DNA of 64,000 bases, taken from assembly GCA_006247105.1 (NCBI GenBank), contig CM016925.1:124001-188000 (forward strand). Direction: 5' to 3'. The first letter of the stretch is position 1. The number at the start of each line of letters is the position of its first letter. A program made the translations under genes and the position numbers. Shown here in pieces: positions 60,869 to 64,000 of this stretch. The notes beneath the pieces are model-generated. The model was not told the origin of the DNA. It did no database searches and saw nothing but the letters and a program-made list of their open reading frames with translations. The stretch comes from Giardia muris (lineage: Eukaryota > Fornicata > Diplomonadida > Hexamitidae).

Positions 60869-62798
60869 GTTGTTCGGGGGGCTCTTTAGACTCTAGAGGC
60901 CAGGGCGAGAAGGACCTAGAAGAGCATCTGGGCCCCAACTCTGTAGGAAGGAGGGTTACGGGGTGAAGCGAAACGGTTCTCGTGGAGGCCCCGGTTTCCT
61001 TGACATATCGCACGGCCATGTGACAGTAAATGTCTCTATAAAGGTCTGAAGGACTGATTTTAGTCCCACAGACCGGGCAACGCCAGAGGTCGCGGCTACA
61101 GGCGGCCGAGATGAAAGCATGAAGGTCAAAGCAACGAACATGTGCGCAACGGAAGCTTCGGACCGGGGTTGTCATTAGCTCTTGAGTGTAAGGATCCTCG
61201 AGGTTAAGGGTGAGAGATAGAAAGATATCTTTCTTGTGAATAAGCTTGCTATATATCATTTCAAAGGGGAGCTTTCGGTAGAAGAGGCGGGCGATACTTT
61301 TGTTCTGGAAGAGCTCCAGGATTCTGTCCAGGATTGTGCTCGAATAGATGATCAACTTCAGAGGGGCACAGTGCCTCTTATAATCGTACTTCTGGAGTTC
61401 CTCAAAGAACCACTGTGGGTGCTCAAAAATATACAACATTTCTCGAATGGTCGTGCGTCCTGGCTCGACCTGAGAGAAGCCGTACTGCTTCTTAAGATAA
61501 AGGTATGCGTTAATTAGGATGGAGAGATATGTGCTTATCGTTGACCAGGGAAGGCTGTAAGCTAGATGCATCGTGACCCCAGCGGGACTAGACCAGACCC
61601 GTGTCAGAGATGTCTCCATAAAAAGATGAGATATCTCAGTGGGATTGATATAAGGCCGGGGGAGAGACGCAAAGGAAAGTATTCTTCCCGGAGTCCTTTC
61701 CAGGACCTCAAAAGGCTCGACGACCAAAGGAAGGTACATGGTTCTGAAGCGTCGTTGATCATACTCTTCATTGCAGATAAGGAGCGCTGGTGGTATGTTC
61801 GCGACATGCGTTGCCCTTTGGATGAACCAGCAGAGGTAACGGGCATTATGCTTGAAGGTCTCAATCAGCATCTGATCGAAGCTAATCATTCTGGGGTCTG
61901 GATTCCCTTGAGGCATACCATCATGTTTGACCGTCAGCTCTTCCCAGACGTATTGGGGCCGCATCAGCGCCTTGACACATCCGACGTAAAAGCCTGTTAT
62001 CGCATCCTCAAGGAGGATAGGGGGTTGGACAAAGGACCCATTCAGGTAGATGTAGGATTTGACTTCTTCGTGTAGGTCGAGGGCTTTCAATCGCGCCCGA
62101 AGGGTCTGAACTGTGGCCTTAGCAGCATCGAGGTCAAAAAGGCTGGAGTCTCCTCGCCAGGTCCTATTACTGAGAACATTCTTGGTTAAGTCAACTCCGC
62201 GAGAGACAAATAGCTCCGGCATGGCTAGAAGCTGGTCACAGAAGCGTGCCGTAAGGAAGAAGGCGGCGTTTGGGGTGTGCGGTAATGAGTGGTATGCTAT
62301 GGCAGCTGGGGGATACGAATAGGGAAACGGCATCTTATTGATCCCCGTGCTCCATATGTTGGCTGTTTCTAAGGCGACGATGGTCTCGTGGTACAGATAA
62401 CTCCCATTCTCTCGTATGTATGGATACGCGTACGTACCCAACGTGATGTACAGTTCGATCCCCGCCTCGTGTAAGGTGCGGACGATGTTGACTCCAAACG
62501 TTCCTAGCAGAAATAGTTCATAGGTACAGAGCTTTAGACGTGCTTGGGGTTGTGTACGAAGCTCAGCGACCATGGCCGAAGGCGATGACACGATTTGAGA
62601 GATTGGTCTCAAATTGGTTTCGGCCTTGTTCGAGAAGAGGCTCATCGTTAGTAGGAACGGTTCCCAGTAGCGGGACTCTAGCTTATCCAGGTCTCCAAAC
62701 CCCTCCTTGAAGAGCTGATCAATGCAGGTGGCCCAGCGTTCCGCCAGCTCGGTGGGAGGAGCCGGGATGAATGCCGGGGCGTTCAGAGTGCAGAACAT
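60840..62798 (-). CDS. PIAS/Siz-type SP-RING SUMO ligase
   Basis: Predicted 652 residues. Residues about 530-595 are an SP-RING (MIZ) zinc finger: LNLEDPYTQELMTTPVRS, then CAHVRCFDLHAFI, then LWRCPVCGTKISPSDLYRD. The CxHxxCFDL and WxCPxC elements are the PIAS/Siz signature. Such proteins direct SUMO from UBC9 to substrates, mostly in the nucleus. The first Cys pair of typical SP-RINGs is not obvious; only the second cluster is complete, as in PIAS proteins. The long N-terminal region lacks a clear SAP domain. The ATG is fused to the stop of the cyclin gene. Confidence 0.8.
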   Translation of the reverse strand: MFCTLNAPAFIPAPPTELAERWATCIDQLFKEGFGDLDKLESRYWEPFLLTMSLFSNKAETNLRPISQIVSSPSAMVAELRTQPQARLKLCTYELFLLGTFGVNIVRTLHEAGIELYITLGTYAYPYIRENGSYLYHETIVALETANIWSTGINKMPFPYSYPPAAIAYHSLPHTPNAAFFLTARFCDQLLAMPELFVSRGVDLTKNVLSNRTWRGDSSLFDLDAAKATVQTLRARLKALDLHEEVKSYIYLNGSFVQPPILLEDAITGFYVGCVKALMRPQYVWEELTVKHDGMPQGNPDPRMISFDQMLIETFKHNARYLCWFIQRATHVANIPPALLICNEEYDQRRFRTMYLPLVVEPFEVLERTPGRILSFASLPRPYINPTEISHLFMETSLTRVWSSPAGVTMHLAYSLPWSTISTYLSILINAYLYLKKQYGFSQVEPGRTTIREMLYIFEHPQWFFEELQKYDYKRHCAPLKLIIYSSTILDRILELFQNKSIARLFYRKLPFEMIYSKLIHKKDIFLSLTLNLEDPYTQELMTTPVRSFRCAHVRCFDLHAFISAACSRDLWRCPVCGTKISPSDLYRDIYCHMAVRYVKETGASTRTVSLHPVTLLPTELGPRCSSRSFSPWPLESKEPPEQLIASEVQLS

Positions 62799-62803
62799 TT
62801 ACT
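62797..62803 (-). promoter_or_regulatory. AGTAAAT: stop, poly(A) signal and next start overlapping
   Basis: On the minus strand GGAGTAAATGTT contains the cyclin stop TAA (62801-62799), the SP-RING ATG (62798-62796) with no base between, and AGTAAAT, a full AGTRAAY match (62803-62797). Confidence 0.7.
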
Positions 62804-63443
62804 CCAGGCAAGGGTCGTAACCCAAGGACAGTAGAGGCTCGTTGGGGGTCTTCCCAACGACAACATTAAGCTTCTCGAAGGCTTGTCCCGTCACCACGCA
62901 GGCTTCAAGCTCTGCAGGCGTGAACTTCGAGTTCTTAATGGCCAGAGCCAAGAAGTGGTAGAACTTTGCTGGCTTGATCGCCATACGGAACTTCAAGGCC
63001 TCCAATAGCCTCAGCTCGCAGGTTTCGACCATTGATGGTGTAACAGAAAGGCCAGTCGCTAAGCACGCGTCAGGGATGTGCAGGGCTTTGATCCCGTACA
63101 TCTTGCAGGCGATTGAAACTGCGGCGATGAAAGGAGCTAACGTGAGGTGGGTCTTCACCCCACAGATCTCGTAGGCGAGCGCACGCTCGAGATACATGAG
63201 CGCAGCCACTAGCGCAATGCGGTCTTCGTCGCAGCTGCGAACGACGCTTTGAACTCCTGGCCAGACTCGCGGATCTTCACGGTACGTACGGCCAGGGAAC
63301 TTGATCGTAAGGAGGACGTTCATCAGTGTGAAGACGAACTCCTCGAACTCGCCGATCGAAGAGCTTTCGACAAGGACGACGAGGTGATTGTTACGAAGGA
63401 CCTCCTCCTGCAGTTCCGTCATGGATGGGCACAGGTACGACAT
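62799..63443 (-). CDS. Cyclin (PHO80/cyclin-P-like)
   Basis: Predicted 214 residues from ATG 63443 in GATAAAAAGATG; a longer frame upstream lacks an initiator. The cyclin box covers about 65-165: RIALVAALMYLERALAYEI, then LTLAPFIAAVSIACKMYGI, then VETCELRLLEALKFRMAI. This order and spacing match the PHO80-like family that pairs with small CDKs for cell cycle or nutrient signalling. There is no destruction box of the RxxLxxI type. Partner CDKs are not in the window, although the CMGC-like kinase at 8789-10324 is a distant candidate. Confidence 0.78.
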   Translation of the reverse strand: MSYLCPSMTELQEEVLRNNHLVVLVESSSIGEFEEFVFTLMNVLLTIKFPGRTYREDPRVWPGVQSVVRSCDEDRIALVAALMYLERALAYEICGVKTHLTLAPFIAAVSIACKMYGIKALHIPDACLATGLSVTPSMVETCELRLLEALKFRMAIKPAKFYHFLALAIKNSKFTPAELEACVVTGQAFEKLNVVVGKTPNEPLLSLGYDPCLE

Positions 63444-63668
63444 CTTTTTATCTACCACGTCGTTGATGAAAAGGCTAAGTGGCGATGGATGGAAACGTTT
63501 CAAGGACATAGTGCCATTAGAGTAACTAGACCTGGGAGGTATGACAGGGAGGCTGCTCATATCCCAATTGATATCCCAAACGCCTGCTAGAGCCCCGGCA
63601 GCGGGAGAAACGGCCAAGGTTTGCCAGCAGCCAAAAGTCCTCGTATAGAATCTCACTAAAAACGAGCC

Positions 63669-64000
63669 ATGCATCCCTGTAAGTCCTGGGCGCAGGCCCT
63701 CGACCTAGCGGCACAGAAGCACGGGCTCGGTGCCTGGGGCCGTGAGCTGGACCTGGGGCGGCGAGATGGTGTTGTCCGCTTCTCCGTGGGTCACTTCCGT
63801 GATAACCACCTCCGTGCCCTAATCACGGCCCTCGAGCTAGGGCATCGCTTTCTAACCGAGTTCTCGATACACGCGGCCGACGACGAAGTAGGAGGCCCGC
63901 GTACGTCTGGAGAGAGCCCCTTCCTACCCGACGGTTGTCACATCGCGTATTTAGGGTGGATCGGGTTATCGAAGGCGTCAGATCAGGCGCAAAGCACACA
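63669..64000 (+). CDS. Partial gene at window end, unknown
   Basis: ATG 63669 opens a frame that stays open to the last base (110 full codons). It is preceded by CACTAAAAACGAGCC, an A-rich initiator-like element, and is divergent from the cyclin gene across 225 bp. The protein begins MHPCKSWAQALDLAAQ. NHLRALITALELGHRFLTEF looks helical, but no family is recognised. The 3' part lies outside the window. Confidence 0.6.
   Translation, partial: MHPCKSWAQALDLAAQKHGLGAWGRELDLGRRDGVVRFSVGHFRDNHLRALITALELGHRFLTEFSIHAADDEVGGPRTSGESPFLPDGCHIAYLGWIGLSKASDQAQST

Overview
The window looks like nuclear DNA of a diplomonad of the genus Giardia. The evidence is two tandem ankyrin proteins of the Giardia 'protein 21.1' type, NEK kinases and NEK-like pseudokinases, a cysteine-rich EGF-type membrane protein, genes without visible introns, almost no intergenic DNA, A-rich initiators (AAAAATG) at nearly every start codon, and AGTRAAY-type poly(A) signals at or next to some stop codons. 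The extreme compaction fits Giardia muris better than G. intestinalis, but the species is an inference. The first 5-6 kb are visibly richer in G+C than the middle of the window.

Layout. 1-160: an inverted repeat and a degenerate GTAGG pentamer array resembling the Giardia telomere unit. 161-5115: a REX4-like exonuclease fold without catalytic residues, a coiled-coil protein, GAPDH and a DNA polymerase alpha B subunit. 5257-10413: two unknown proteins, a coiled-coil protein, a CMGC-like kinase and tRNA-His(GTG). 10448-20298: a giant multi-pass membrane protein, a small unknown, an EGF-type membrane protein and an unknown. 20357-27533: an E2F-like factor head to head with a Myb/SANT-like protein, a 1113-residue polytopic membrane protein and an LPCAT-like acyltransferase. 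27561-36344: PPP phosphatase, BUD23, VPS4, a minimal SNU23-like zinc finger, three unknowns and a NEK kinase. 36780-42222: deoxynucleoside kinase, MUS81-type nuclease, DRC8 (nexin-dynein regulatory complex), an LRR/coiled-coil protein and a MATE transporter. 42188-46439: a NEK-like pseudokinase head to head with a pseudokinase-ankyrin-RING protein. 46577-53707: RRP7, ribosomal protein S12, two unknowns and an EF-hand protein. 53957-64000: the two 21.1 paralogues, a PABPN1-like RRM protein, an LRR protein, a PIAS/Siz SP-RING ligase, a cyclin and a gene running off the end.

Functionally the window mixes housekeeping (glycolysis, replication, ribosome biogenesis, ESCRT, nucleotide salvage), flagellar biology and lineage-expanded families. 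The most striking property is how signals are folded into each other. Start codons of opposite genes lie 2 or 4 bp apart. Stop codons form part of the next gene's initiator. One heptamer appears to serve as stop, start and poly(A) signal together. Convergent genes share a TTAA or TTAG stop.

Limits: every family call is from motifs read by eye without a database search. Start codons were chosen as the ATG carrying the A-rich initiator.
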